DNA of 64,000 bases, from positions 1 through 64,000 of the forward strand of contig JANTQF010000147.1 in the NCBI GenBank assembly GCA_032988165.1, read 5' to 3'. Both the position numbers and the translations under genes were made by a program. A model generated the notes under the pieces. The model saw only the letters and a program-made list of their open reading frames with translations. It was not told where the DNA came from and searched no databases. The DNA comes from Emmonsiellopsis sp. PD_33. Its lineage: Eukaryota > Ascomycota > Eurotiomycetes > Onygenales > Ajellomycetaceae. How positions within the stretch are numbered: position 1 is the stretch's first letter; each line of letters begins with the position of its first letter. Below, one piece after another: positions 35,967 to 46,718 of the stretch.

Positions 35967-36959
35967 ATGACCTCCCGCACCCCCCTCCGCCCAGGCGTCT
36001 ACGCCCCAACCATGACCTTCTTCAACCCCGAAACCGAAGACCTCGACCTCCCCTCCATCCGCAAACACGCCGTCCGCCTCGCCAAAGCCGGCCTCGTCGG
36101 CCTCATCACCATGGGCTCAAACGGCGAAGCCGTCCACCTCTCCCGCGCCGAGCGCACCCTCGTCACACAAACCACCCGCGCCGCCCTCGACGAGGCCGGC
36201 TTCCTCAACGTCCCCGTCATCGTCGGCGCCAGCGAGCAGAGCATCCGGGGCACTGTCGAGCTATGCAAAGAATCCGCCGCCGCCGGCGGCGAATACGTCC
36301 TGCTGGTGCCGCCAAGCTACTACCGCGCCGCGATGGGTAACGAGGAGGCGTTATTCGAGTACTTCACGGGCGTGGCGGATGGCTCGCCGCTGCCGCTGAT
36401 TCTATACAATTACCCCGGCGCCGTGGCGGGGATCGATATGGACTCGGACTTTCTGATCCGCCTCTCGCAGCATCCGAATATCGTCGGGACAAAGTTCACG
36501 TGCGGGAATACGGGGAAATTAACCCGTGTCGCGCGCGCGATGAATGCAATCACGCCTCCCTCTCCCCTCCCTAAACCCGCTAGAACGCCCTCGGATCCTC
36601 CCTATCTCGCCTTCGGCGGCATGGCAGACTTCACCCTACAGACACTCGTCTCGGGCGGCTCGGCGATTCTCGCCGGCGGCGCTAATGTGATGCCGCGTCT
36701 GTGTGTGGAGGTGTTTAATCTGTGGAGCGCGGGGAAGTTCGCTGAGGCGATTGAGATGCAGAAGGTGCTGAGTACGGGGGATTGGGTGTTGACGAAGGCT
36801 GCGATTCCGGGGACGAAGAGTGCTATTCAGAGTTATTTTGGGTATGGTGGGTATCCGAGAAGGCCGTTGGGGAGGTTATCGACGGAGCAGGCGGGGAAGG
36901 TTGCGGAGGGGATTAAGGAGGCGATGGCGGTTGAGATGGGGTTGAAGGATGTTGTGTAG
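35967..36959 (+). CDS. DHDPS/NAL-superfamily aldolase (HOGA-like)
   Basis: Class I pyruvate-dependent aldolase family (dihydrodipicolinate synthase, N-acetylneuraminate lyase, 4-hydroxy-2-oxoglutarate aldolase, 2-keto-3-deoxy sugar acid aldolases). Single exon, 330 residues, normal for the family. Visible motifs: PGVYAPTMTFF at the N terminus, LVGLITMGSNGEAVHLSRAER (the carboxylate-binding loop, with Ser-Asn as in HOGA-type rather than the Thr-Thr of DapA), VPVIVGASEQS, and YVLLVPPSYYR. The catalytic tyrosine is in LILYNYPG and the Schiff-base lysine in IVGTKFTCGN. The C terminus has GGSAILAGGANVMP. Fungi make lysine by the alpha-aminoadipate route, so a catabolic aldolase is more likely than true DapA. 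The neighbouring oxidoreductase supports a sugar-acid role, but the exact substrate is open (a keto-deoxy-hexonate or 4-hydroxy-2-oxoglutarate are candidates). Confidence 0.9.
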   Translation: MTSRTPLRPGVYAPTMTFFNPETEDLDLPSIRKHAVRLAKAGLVGLITMGSNGEAVHLSRAERTLVTQTTRAALDEAGFLNVPVIVGASEQSIRGTVELCKESAAAGGEYVLLVPPSYYRAAMGNEEALFEYFTGVADGSPLPLILYNYPGAVAGIDMDSDFLIRLSQHPNIVGTKFTCGNTGKLTRVARAMNAITPPSPLPKPARTPSDPPYLAFGGMADFTLQTLVSGGSAILAGGANVMPRLCVEVFNLWSAGKFAEAIEMQKVLSTGDWVLTKAAIPGTKSAIQSYFGYGGYPRRPLGRLSTEQAGKVAEGIKEAMAVEMGLKDVV

Positions 36960-37559
36960 GGGATTGGAGGGGGGATGGATTAGGTATGTATATACGTGCG
37001 TGCATGTTGAACTGCACTATGCATCAATAAATAATGGTATTATTATTTAAAGTAATTCCTACTGCTTAACTCCTTTTTCTTTTCGTTTGCTTCGAGGTTT
37101 ATGGATGGATAGACTTCGCTCGGTAAAAAAATCACACTTCAAATTTGAACGCCTGCCGGCTACGAAGATAGGAGGATAAGTGAGCATATTAAGCCAGCCT
37201 TTGCAAGAGCTGATATAGCCCGCGCGTCCTACTTAACAAAAAGACTCACAAGTAAGTATTCAACTAAACGCATATGACCCCTGAACGGGACGAACATCAA
37301 CACCAGCCATGTTGGATCTGATCAGGACCATGAAGATCACGGTCACAGTTATCGAAGCCGGGATCCCTCTCATGCGACAAACCGGTATTAGCTACTACGA
37401 GACCCAATGCGGGGATACCCGCGCCCTCTATGAGAACTCATATAGACTGACACATCTCTGAATCTCGGGGATATCGTCATGGGGAGAGGACAAGAGCCCC
37501 GGCTGGGTATGAATAGGTATTAATAACGCCATGTAACCTATCGCCCAGTCACAGCTTTA
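36960..37559. other. Spacer after aldolase gene
   Basis: This holds the aldolase 3' end and about 450 bp of unassigned sequence. A 50-codon frame starting at the ATG at 37309 has coding-like codons but matches nothing I know and ends quickly. It could be a fragment of a decayed gene. Confidence 0.45.
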
Positions 37560-39790
37560 CTAGATGACCTAGTTCTGTGGCTCCATCCTGTCGTATACCC
37601 ATCTGCTCTGTACCCCGGAGAATATTGTCAATGTAGTCTCCCGCCCCAGAAAAGTGAAGAATATAACCAATGGCACGGTGTACGGCAAGGGGTTACTCAC
37701 GAAGAAATTCCTCTGGTTTAGTCGTTGCCAGACTTGCCAGGAATTTTTCGTCGTTGGCCACCAGAGCCACCAAAAGCTCGCGCGGGGAGCCGAGGTGACG
37801 GGGGTTCTACTGATCTGCCATTTGTGAGATAGCTTATTCGCAACGGTAGATGAAGAGGCATGAGTTGGCAAGTTAATAATCAGTTGGAGCAACTCTTTCA
37901 TATAGGCACCTCGTGCAAAAAAGGTTAGATATGACATCCTTTCACCATTCTTTAACTCTGTAGCTTCTTGCAGGTTCTGGGTATTGGCCTAATACCCTTC
38001 TTTTCATATTTCAAGTGTTTGGACAACTCACTCTCATGCCGTTCCCAATTTCCCAATGCTGGGAGTCTCTCATAGAGCCAGGCACTTAGATGTAGAATGG
38101 GCTTGTCATCAGAGGAGTTTAATGACAGATTGTTGGAGCGTCGCCTCGGGCACTGATACGATTCCCTGAGGGAGGAATGTATCAATTTAGTAGGTATGCT
38201 CCTGGCCAGGAACAGGTTCGAAGAAAACAGTAGCTCGTAGAATCAAGTCTATCTGCCGCTGCACATAGGGAGGTGAGTTTATGAAACCCATATTAGGCAC
38301 GTGGAAGACTTCCTGTCCTTGATGAGATATGACAGCCATCCAATTTCGATGCGTACGCTTGATCAACCATTAATAAAAGAAAGACATGGCATCACTGACA
38401 CTGATGAAGGATTTGCCGGCAGCAGCATTCATTATGTCTGATTGTTGTGGGATCAGATATATGTCCGGTTCTGTGATCTTATTTAAGTTCCAGATATCAA
38501 CGACTACTCTCCCTTTACGACGCGTTTTGCCGGTCGTGGAATCAACAGTGTCACGCCAGACAACAAAAACAGGGTAGCCAGATGGCATATGAGATTTCAC
38601 CCAAGACATACATCCTTGTTCATGGAGTTTATCAAATGTTTCATCAACGATTTCACGATCTTTAGCACCCAGAGGGTATATCTTAGCAGAAGTTTGGGGT
38701 TTGTGCCCAGGGAGCAGTGGTATTTCGAGCCATTGGTCTTCAGGTATGTCAACTTGTTGTCCCCTATCTTCAAAAACCATGTGAAATTCATCAACGAGCT
38801 GTCAGTATCGCTCGACGACCTCTTAAGTTGCCAAAATGGGTGGCTTATGGCATTTAGGGGCCGGTCAATATTGATGCCATCGATGAGGTGAGTAATATCA
38901 CAGTCAAACATGTTCAGGATCATGAGGGCGGCTTTCTTGGAATCGTGCTAATCATATCATTTAGCCAACGGAAGTATTCTTGTCAACGATAATTCGAATC
39001 TGCTTGACAAATCTTCTCGGGGAATCTCTCCTTGAATGCATTCAGGAACTTTTCGAGGTTGGCTTCTGTTGGGCTTTGCAACTGGGCATATGCCGTCAGG
39101 TTATTAGTACCCAGGCTTCTGCGTCTTCCACCAACAGCAGGTTGCATTAGAGAATGGGGAAGTATACGGGCCGCCTCTACTATCATAGTTGGCCATCCCG
39201 ATAGGATTTCCTTTATCATCTTGGACATCGTGGAGATTCTGTGTCAGACGAGATAACTTCTTGCCGGTCAAACTTGCGAGAGATCACACAACGATGGTGA
39301 TCGCGCACCAGACAAGATCCTCGAAGGATAGATACTCGATCTGGCGTATCAGTGAATTTAGGTATTCCTTGCGCTTTTTTGATTGCTGAAAGTTGTGCTG
39401 GGGATGGCTGCGGAGTCTGATGGCTAGAAGCCTTGAGTATAATAAATAAAATTGGCCAGCAGACATAGAGAGACTCGGGAGAAGTGGGACATCGATCAGC
39501 AAGTCTGCAAGGTGGCCAACTTGGAGCTCATCCTCGTCATCGAAGCGTAAATTTGCCTGCTCGATGTCTACATTCATACATTGGAAGAATGCAGGTAGAA
39601 GGGTATCCTGGACAGCTCAGAGCGGGAATATTCATATGCAGAGCGCGTCTGTATCCATGGCGTCCACGGTTGTCCGCAGCGTTGAAATGGTCGAGAATGC
39701 GGTAAAAGGCATGCCGGCGTGAGGAGCTCACTCGGGGGGGGAGTTAATGATAGCCCCAGCAGCAGCCATTGCGGTGAAGCTATCAAACCT
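37560..39790 (-). mobile_element. Decayed Ty3/gypsy-like reverse transcriptase relic (CpG retained)
   Basis: On the minus strand, 38780-38370 encodes a recognisable reverse transcriptase N-terminal half. It has a KLHEQGCMSWVKSHMPSGYP block, then FVVWRDTV, RKGRVVVDIWNLNKITEPD (family consensus RKGRVVVDIRGLN) and SDAMSFFYQW (family D..GFFHQW). Beyond it, across a stop, the frame still resembles the SHQGQEVFHVPNMGF and PPYVQRQID segments. Other open pieces on the same strand at 39577-39284, 39228-38983, 38923-38597 and 37937-37569 probably belong to the same element but are unassigned. Several frames are broken, so it is a pseudogene. Unlike the block to its right, it still contains CpG. I found no LTRs, so the outer limits are approximate. 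Confidence 0.6.
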
Positions 39791-40492
39791 CCTCTATGAA
39801 TGCTCCTGGATGTTGTGTGAAAGAAGGAAATGGTGATGTTGAAGCCCTACCAGCAGACTAAGCCGCATCTAGCCTAGCACCACGCCGCCCCAAGCAGGGA
39901 GATAGTCCAAGAAGAAGGTGCTTCCAAGTGAACAGCAGTTTCCACCATCACATTACCCCAGCATAACTACTTCCCAAATTCACCTAGTTTGTTTGTTTTT
40001 ATTTATTTTTCCAGCCCAGAATATTTTTCTCTCCTTTTTTAATTAGTAGAATCAATGACATCCATAATTTTCAATCCATTTCAACCAGTTGAGGTATTTT
40101 CTCAATCATATTATTGATCTCATTTTCATATAATACTGCCAAGCAGGTGATAATATCATATTGTTACATCCATCTCTTTTTAATGTCTATTACTCTAGAA
40201 GCTAATAGCTTCTACATCTCAAACTGAGAGTCTCATCTGTTATTAAGAACATTAATATTAAAAAGCATCAAATAGATATAGAATAACAAATAATTAGTAG
40301 AGATAGTAAAGTTAGAGTAGAATCTGAGGACATTATATTAATAATATAGTAGATAAAATCATTAGAACTATACTTTCTATAATATTTCTCAGATAGCAAT
40401 TAAAAAGCAAAGTAAATAAGATAATAAAAAATAAGCTCATTAAAGAAAGAAGGAAGAGTAAGAAGAGTAAGATAATAAGTTATTAAATATAG
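39791..40492. other. Boundary into the AT-rich, CpG-free block
   Basis: The last CpG I can see lies at 39886-39887. From there the sequence becomes AT-rich, and no CpG was found in the remaining 24.1 kb. No coding frame is present before the LTR element begins at 40493. Confidence 0.7.
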
Positions 40493-40746
40493 TGTAAAAA
40501 GCTATACTCTTATACTCTATATCTATAGCTTGTCTGAACTTTGCCTGATCTTCAACTACCCAATTAGATGCCTCTAACTGGGCCTTTATATGAATATTTA
40601 TTCACTCTAACCTCACATAATTTCCTTCTATTTATATCACATAATTTTATGATTTCTTTTTCTTTTTTCTTCCTTTCTCTAATGATTACAATCTTGATTC
40701 TAGTGTATAACTTGCATGATTTACTTATTAAAGCATACCTATTACA
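40493..40746 (+). repeat. 5' LTR of the chromovirus
   Basis: A 254-bp terminal repeat beginning TGTAAAAAGC and ending CTATTACA. It aligns over its whole length, without gaps that I could see, to 45814-46067. Differences are almost all C/T or G/A. Confidence 0.9.
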
Positions 40747-41049
40747 TTTTGTAATTACTCACTTGATCTCTTCTTAGAGATCCTTATTATATTTACCCTC
40801 TAAATATAATTTATATATATAGTAGATTCTTCTGAATGTGATCTATATGTACAGCAAACTCTTCTGAAATCTGAAATACAACTTACTCAGCTCAGCTCTA
40901 CCAGATAATGTGTTAGTAAAAGACCCCAAAGCCCTGATAGTCTGTATTAATATTTCATGAGATTTTCCTTCAAGTTTAAACTTTCTGAATCCTCTGAACT
41001 TTCTGAATCCTCTGAACTCTCTGAATCCAAATAATCTTTTAAATCCATC

Positions 41050-44000
41050 ATGAATATGGATTCTCCACATGAAGATAGTACCTCTTCTCAGGGCTCTAAT
41101 GCTGAATTCTGAAACTTTATTTAATAGCTCATAAATAAAATTAACCTCATTACTGAATAAAATTATATGCTCATACTAACTTCAGCTTCTATTCTAACTT
41201 TTACTTATCTAACTACTTCTTTTGAGAACTTCTCAAGACACCCAAAAGAAAGGCTTGCCACTCTTGAGAAATTCATGGGCAAATAAGTCTCTAAATACCC
41301 TGTCTAGTGCCTCAGTATGAAGGTCAAAATTGCTTTGAACAGCTTTATGATTGGATTTCCTGCTGATCAGGCCTGATATATCTATACCTAACTCTCTAAT
41401 ATTACTATTACCTAATTCTACCCTTAAATGAAGACTAATATTAAACTTATTCTTATAATCTTTAATATCATTCTTAACTAGCTTGACATTCTTTTCTCTA
41501 ATCCTTTAGTAGCCTAGAAGGCTCTAACCTAACTATATAGTGTTCATCAGAAAATTGATCTACTCTCTATCTTTCTTCTGAGATTCAATCAGAAGATTCT
41601 GAAAGCCAGTAGCTAGCTATAGAATGATACTATCAAGAAGACCCTATTCAAAAAGATCATTAAGTTCAAACTTCTATAGTAGATCATTGCCTTCATTAAA
41701 CCCTCTATATACCTTAAATATTATATGAAGCTCCACAGCATAGAGAACAACCTATCTGAGATTAAGATCATTTAGAGCTAAATCTATAGTGATACTCCTA
41801 CTACCTCTAGAGAGGTCTTCCTTAAGACCTCTCTACTGAAGAACTTAAATGCTATGAACTAAATATCTATAGAGCCTACTCATATAAATACATTCTACAT
41901 TCTGAATATAATTATTGCTGCTATTATTAATTACTGTGCCTGAGGTATCTACATTAACTGTGATAAATCTGGGCACAGAGCTGCTAACTGCTGTGGAACC
42001 TATATTCCCCTAAAACTATCTATATAGTCTATAAACATACAAATCAAGCCTGAAGAGGAGGAAGACTTTAAAGACATCAAGTTAGACTTGGAAAAAGACT
42101 AGCTTCTGTGTGAAATCACAAGTAGAAGCTTCTGAAGTTAGATAGGAAGACCTTTAAGAAGAAAATGATTATTTTAGTAATTCTTGTATCTATCATAGTT
42201 AATTGTTCTTTTAATATGAATATTATAGTAAATAGTGATTGCTATTACTATTCAATGATTTACTCTTGCATGATTAATCATTATAATCTTCTATATATCT
42301 CAATTAATCTCTGAAAGATTGAAGGTGTCAATGGTAATACAGATAGCTTTATATGAAATATGGTGAAGCTTGATGTTGATATTAATAGATTTCTCTGAGA
42401 AAATACCTATATATATGAGATTGAGAATCTCTCATACAACTTCATGCTAGGCCTATTATAGCTATCTAAACATCAAACTCTCATTAATGCTTACAACTAA
42501 TGTATTATATTCTCTGAAGGCATCTATATCTTCAAAAAAGATATTTATAAGACTACTAACCTTCATCAAATCTCTACTAATATCTATGACCTCTTCTGAA
42601 GTCACAATTGAAAATTCAAGTTTTAACCTTCTATTGAAATCTTTATTGCTAGTATGACTGACATAGAGAAGGCTCTCTCATAACTCTCTAAGAAGCTAAA
42701 GACTGACCCTATAATAATTCTCTCTCTATAATATCATGAATTTCTTAATGTTTTTGATTATAAGGCTGCTGAGAAGCTCCTACCATTCCATAGTATATAT
42801 AATTATTATATTAAACTTGAGAAGATAGATGGTAAAGACTCTCAGCTGCCCTGAAGATCACTATATAATATATTATATGATGAACTGTTTATGCTCTGCA
42901 AGACCCTTAATGACCTTCTAGATAAGAGTTTCATCTGAGTTAGTAATTCACCTGCAGGTGCACCTATACTCTTCATGAAAAAGCCAGATAAAGATCTCTA
43001 GTTCTATGTTAACTATTAGAGTCTTAACTGCCTCATCTGAAAAGATCATTACCTACTACTATTAATTAATGAGACTCTCAAACAGATCAGTCAAGTTAAG
43101 TAGTTTATAAAGCTAGATGTCATTTCTACATTCTATAAGATCTGAATTACAGAAGGAGATGAATGGCTAACTACCTTTTATATAAAATATAGTCTATTTG
43201 AATGGACAGTCATCCTCTTTAGTTTTATAAACATTCTGAGCACCTTCCAGAAATACATCAACTAGATCTTATAAGACTATTTAGATGAATTTACTTTTAC
43301 CTATCTTAATGACATTCTCATCTTCACTGATAGATCTTACAAGTAACATTAAGAGTACATTTAAAAAGTCCTCACCTGCCTCTATAAACACAGTCTCCTA
43401 ATTGACATCAATAAATCTACCTTTAAAGTTTAAGAGACAATTTACCTTGACTTTATCATAGAGGTAGGGAAGGGAGTCTATATGGACCTCAAGAAGATTA
43501 CTACTATTCTCAAATGAAAGGTCTTTATAACTATAAAAGATATATAAGACTTTCTAGAATTCATAAATTTCTACTGATACTTCATTCAAGATTTTTCTAA
43601 TATCATTTAATTACTAATTAATCTCACATGTAAAGATTAGCAGTTTCAATGATCTAAGAAAGTAGATAAGACATTTATGCATTTTAAGTAGATATTTATC
43701 TCTACCCTGATATTCATTACATTTAACTCTGACTATCTAATAGTAGTTGAAATAGACTCTTTCAGTTACATCACAGGTAATACTCTCATGCAATGAGATG
43801 ATAAAGGTATCCTACAATTCTATATATTTATATTCAAGAAGCTCAGCCCTGCTGAAGCTAACTATAAGATTTATAACAAGAAACTTCTTACTATCATCTG
43901 ATGTCTAGAGGAATGAGACTTTAAACTCTGCAGTATGAAAGACTTTAAAATCATTATAGATCATAAGAACCTCTAATATTTCATAATAATCTATAAACTC

Positions 44001-45790
44001 TCTGAATACTAAATGTACTGAGTTGAATTCCTTAGCTACTTTCATTTTATAATTTATTATTACTCTAGTACAGAGAACTTCATGGCCAACACTCTCTCCT
44101 AATATAAATAGAATATGTCTTTTAAAGACTCCAATGCCTGCTAAGTAAACTATGAATAGAGACTACTAGATTTATAGATTCTTAAAGAATTCAAAGTAAT
44201 ACTACATGAAGTAATATGTACCTCATTTATTACCCTACTAATTGTAACTACCTTATCTCTACTCTAGAGACTCTGAGACACTGCTGCTGCCTTCAATGAA
44301 TACCTTTAGATAATGACTTAGATTATCTGAAATAAAGCTTGTTATTTTCCATCTAAACTCTAAGTTTATGTTGATATCACTAAATGCTCTATAGATTCTA
44401 ACTCCTGACTATACTTCTAAGAGAGATAGTGAGTTCTTGATTCAAAACTATTACACACTTAAATTATATAAGAAACTTATAATTCTCTGATAACTGACCA
44501 TCTAAACTATAAAGTGCTCTACTAAATTTTATTCTAAGATTTCTACTGATCTAATATATCTTAGAGCATCTAATAGTTCATCTAGAACTATAATATCTAC
44601 TAATTCATTATCACCTGACAGAACTACTGTCAAGGTCTGCTTAAATCTCTTCTGATCCCTAAATATATCTAGTATAATATTACTATTAATTTTATAGTAG
44701 ATCTCCCTATAAGTAATAGCTGTAAGAATATCCTTATTATTATTAACTGTCTTAGTAAAGGTATTATCTTTGAACTCTGTGTGAAGATGGATGTGCTTAT
44801 AGTGACTAAAGTCTTCCTCTGAAGTCTATTTTATTATCAGTATGATCTACTCTGTATAATTATTTTGAACTGTGAAACTCAGTTTATTAGAGCTATCTGA
44901 ATCTGAATCTACTAGCTTCTCAGAATCTTCTGATACCTCTTGACTGCCTATTACCCTAAAACTGATGGTAGCACTGAATGTATGATTCAGATAACTAAGA
45001 ACTACCTCTAAAAGTTCTATTTATATGCTCAGAATAACTAGAATGAACTCCTCTCACATATCAAACTTACAATTAATAATTATGATGTTATTAGTACTAA
45101 TGTCAGCCTATTTTTCCTCTTATATAATTATAATCTTAAAATTCTTAATCTTACTAAATTACTTGAATCTTCTGCTTTACTCTGCAGTCTAATCTAAATT
45201 GTAGACATCATTGTCTTAAAACTCTAGTAAGCCTGCAAGTGGGCTGAATCCTTTATGACCAGTGCTCAGTAGAATCAACAGAACTGTATGAATACTCACT
45301 GAAATCCTACTAAATACTATGAGATGAGTAATAAAGTCTGGTTAGATCTCTGAAACATCATGACTGATTACCTATCTTACATGCTTAACTATTAATATAC
45401 TAAGTATACTATTATTAAAATTCTGAGAAATTATAACTATTATCTTGATATGCCATTCAGAATCTACAATGTGTTTTATATGAACCTACTCTACAAGGTC
45501 TTTACTAACCTATTTTTCTTACAAGAGATCACTGACTGGCATCCACCTGATATTATCAGAAAAGACAATGAGGTAGAATATGAGATTAAAGTCATTCTCA
45601 ACTACTACTACTATAGATGAGGATTTTAGTATCTAGTAAAGTGACTCAGATATGAGATCTCTTTATGGGAACTAACCTTTACCCTGTAGGATATCACTGT
45701 ACTCATCCATTACAAAGAACTGCATCTATCTAATAAGACTCTACCTACACCATACTATGCCTGATTCTCCAAATCCTCCTACTCACCCTC
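41050..45790 (+). pseudogene. gag-pol relic of the chromovirus
   Basis: Gag-like frame from the ATG at 41050. A CCHC zinc knuckle remnant lies near 41935-41995 (NCDKSGHRAANC with the first Cys now Tyr). A protease remnant, where the family has Asp-Ser-Gly, is near 42,215 and now reads IVNSDC, so the catalytic Asp is Asn. The reverse transcriptase runs from about 42,960 (PILFMKKPD) through FIKLDVISTFYKI. Its active site YxDD is now YLND near 43,305-43,316. RNase H begins near 43,745 (VVEIDSFSYITG) and continues to SPAEANYKIYNKKLL and IIDHKNL. Integrase fragments follow to about 45,200. A C-terminal chromodomain lies near 45,565-45,690 (EVEYEIKVIL...YLVK.LRYE..LWE). Dozens of in-frame stops, mostly explained by transitions, make it non-functional. 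Confidence 0.85.
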
Positions 45791-45800
45791 TAAAACTAAA

Positions 45801-45813
45801 TAGGGAAGGATAA
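45801..45813 (+). other. Polypurine tract of the LTR element
   Basis: The stretch TAGGGAAGGATAA lies immediately before the first base of the 3' LTR, the position and composition of the plus-strand priming site. Confidence 0.7.
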
Positions 45814-46067
45814 TGTGAAAGGCTACATCCTTATACTCTATATCTATAACTTACTCAAACTTTATCTGATCTCTAACTGCCTAATTAGATGCCTCTGACT
45901 AGGCTTTTATATGAATGTTTATCTACTCCAACCTTATGTAATTCTCTTCTATTTATATTACATAATCTTATAATTTCTTTTCCTTTTTCCTTTTTTTCTC
46001 TAGTGATTATAATCTTAATTCTAGTATATAGCTCACATGATTTACTTATTAGAGCACACCCATTACA
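45814..46067 (+). repeat. 3' LTR of the chromovirus
   Basis: A 254-bp repeat beginning TGTGAAAGGC and ending CCATTACA, of the same length as the 5' LTR. A 104-codon open frame inside it is an accident of the repeat and not a gene. Confidence 0.9.
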
Positions 46068-46718
46068 TACATCAGCAAATTATTTATTTAGCTCAGAAAT
46101 TGTTATCCTAAATTCACTGTCTTTACTGGCCATGTTACATGGATTAAGTGGGGCATGCATGGAGCTGGGCCTGGACAGGCCCCTAGTGTATTTAGTTTAC
46201 TAGTATTCAGATATACTACATATATTACCTCAATCCTAGTAGCTATTCTCTGTGCTAGCTCTGATTTGGCCCACCCTGCATGGGTGCTCCAGCCTGGCAG
46301 GGATGCTCTGTGCTGGCTCAGATCTCTAGGGGGCTTGCTCAGAGCCAGCTCAGCCCTAGCTCAGGTCAAGTGCTCCTTACTAAGTGTATTTATCATACTT
46401 GCTTCCCTGCTCTATGCTAGTATTATGTAACATGTCCAAACTAGCTGCCCTCAGCTTAAGCTGAGGCCTCTCTCCAGTGGTCACATGATACTCAGTAGGC
46501 AGAGCTCCATGTGATCAGACTGGCCAGTGATTAATTCAGCTGACCTCCTTACTCACACTCATGTGACCAGGCTGGCTGGAGGTTTATCTAATTGCTTTAC
46601 CCTACACTTCATCCTCTTTCACCATTATAAACCTACTCCCTCTATCTCACCTGCCAGCTTGTGCTATCCTCCCATATTCTTACTCTAAGCTGCACATTGC
46701 CAATCTGCCACCTCTACC
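46068..46718. other. Inter-element spacer with an 18-bp perfect palindrome
   Basis: No coding frame is convincing. It is less AT-rich than the LTR element, with many TG and CA steps and no CpG. It contains CCTCAGCTTAAGCTGAGG at 46449-46466, a perfect palindrome that recurs in variant form further right. Confidence 0.6.

Larger units (their letters stand above)
40493..46067 (+). mobile_element. LTR retrotransposon, Ty3/gypsy chromovirus, mutated
   Basis: A complete element of 5,575 bp bounded by two 254-bp direct repeats that begin TG and end CA. A purine-rich stretch (45801-45813) directly abuts the 3' LTR, as expected for the plus-strand primer. Internal order gag, protease, reverse transcriptase, RNase H, integrase, chromodomain fits a chromovirus. 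The two LTRs differ at roughly 40-50 of 254 positions, nearly all transitions, and the coding region is full of TGA and TAG stops where the family has Arg, Gln or Trp. No target-site duplication is obvious after this mutation, and a tRNA primer site is not recognisable. The element is dead. Confidence 0.9.

Noticed and set aside
37309..37461. Short 50-codon frame with GC-rich codons
   Set aside because: Too short, no homologue recognised, no splice signals that extend it convincingly.
40568..40777. 69-codon frame (and 104-codon partner at 45889-46203)
   Set aside because: Both are the same stretch of the two LTRs read in the same frame.
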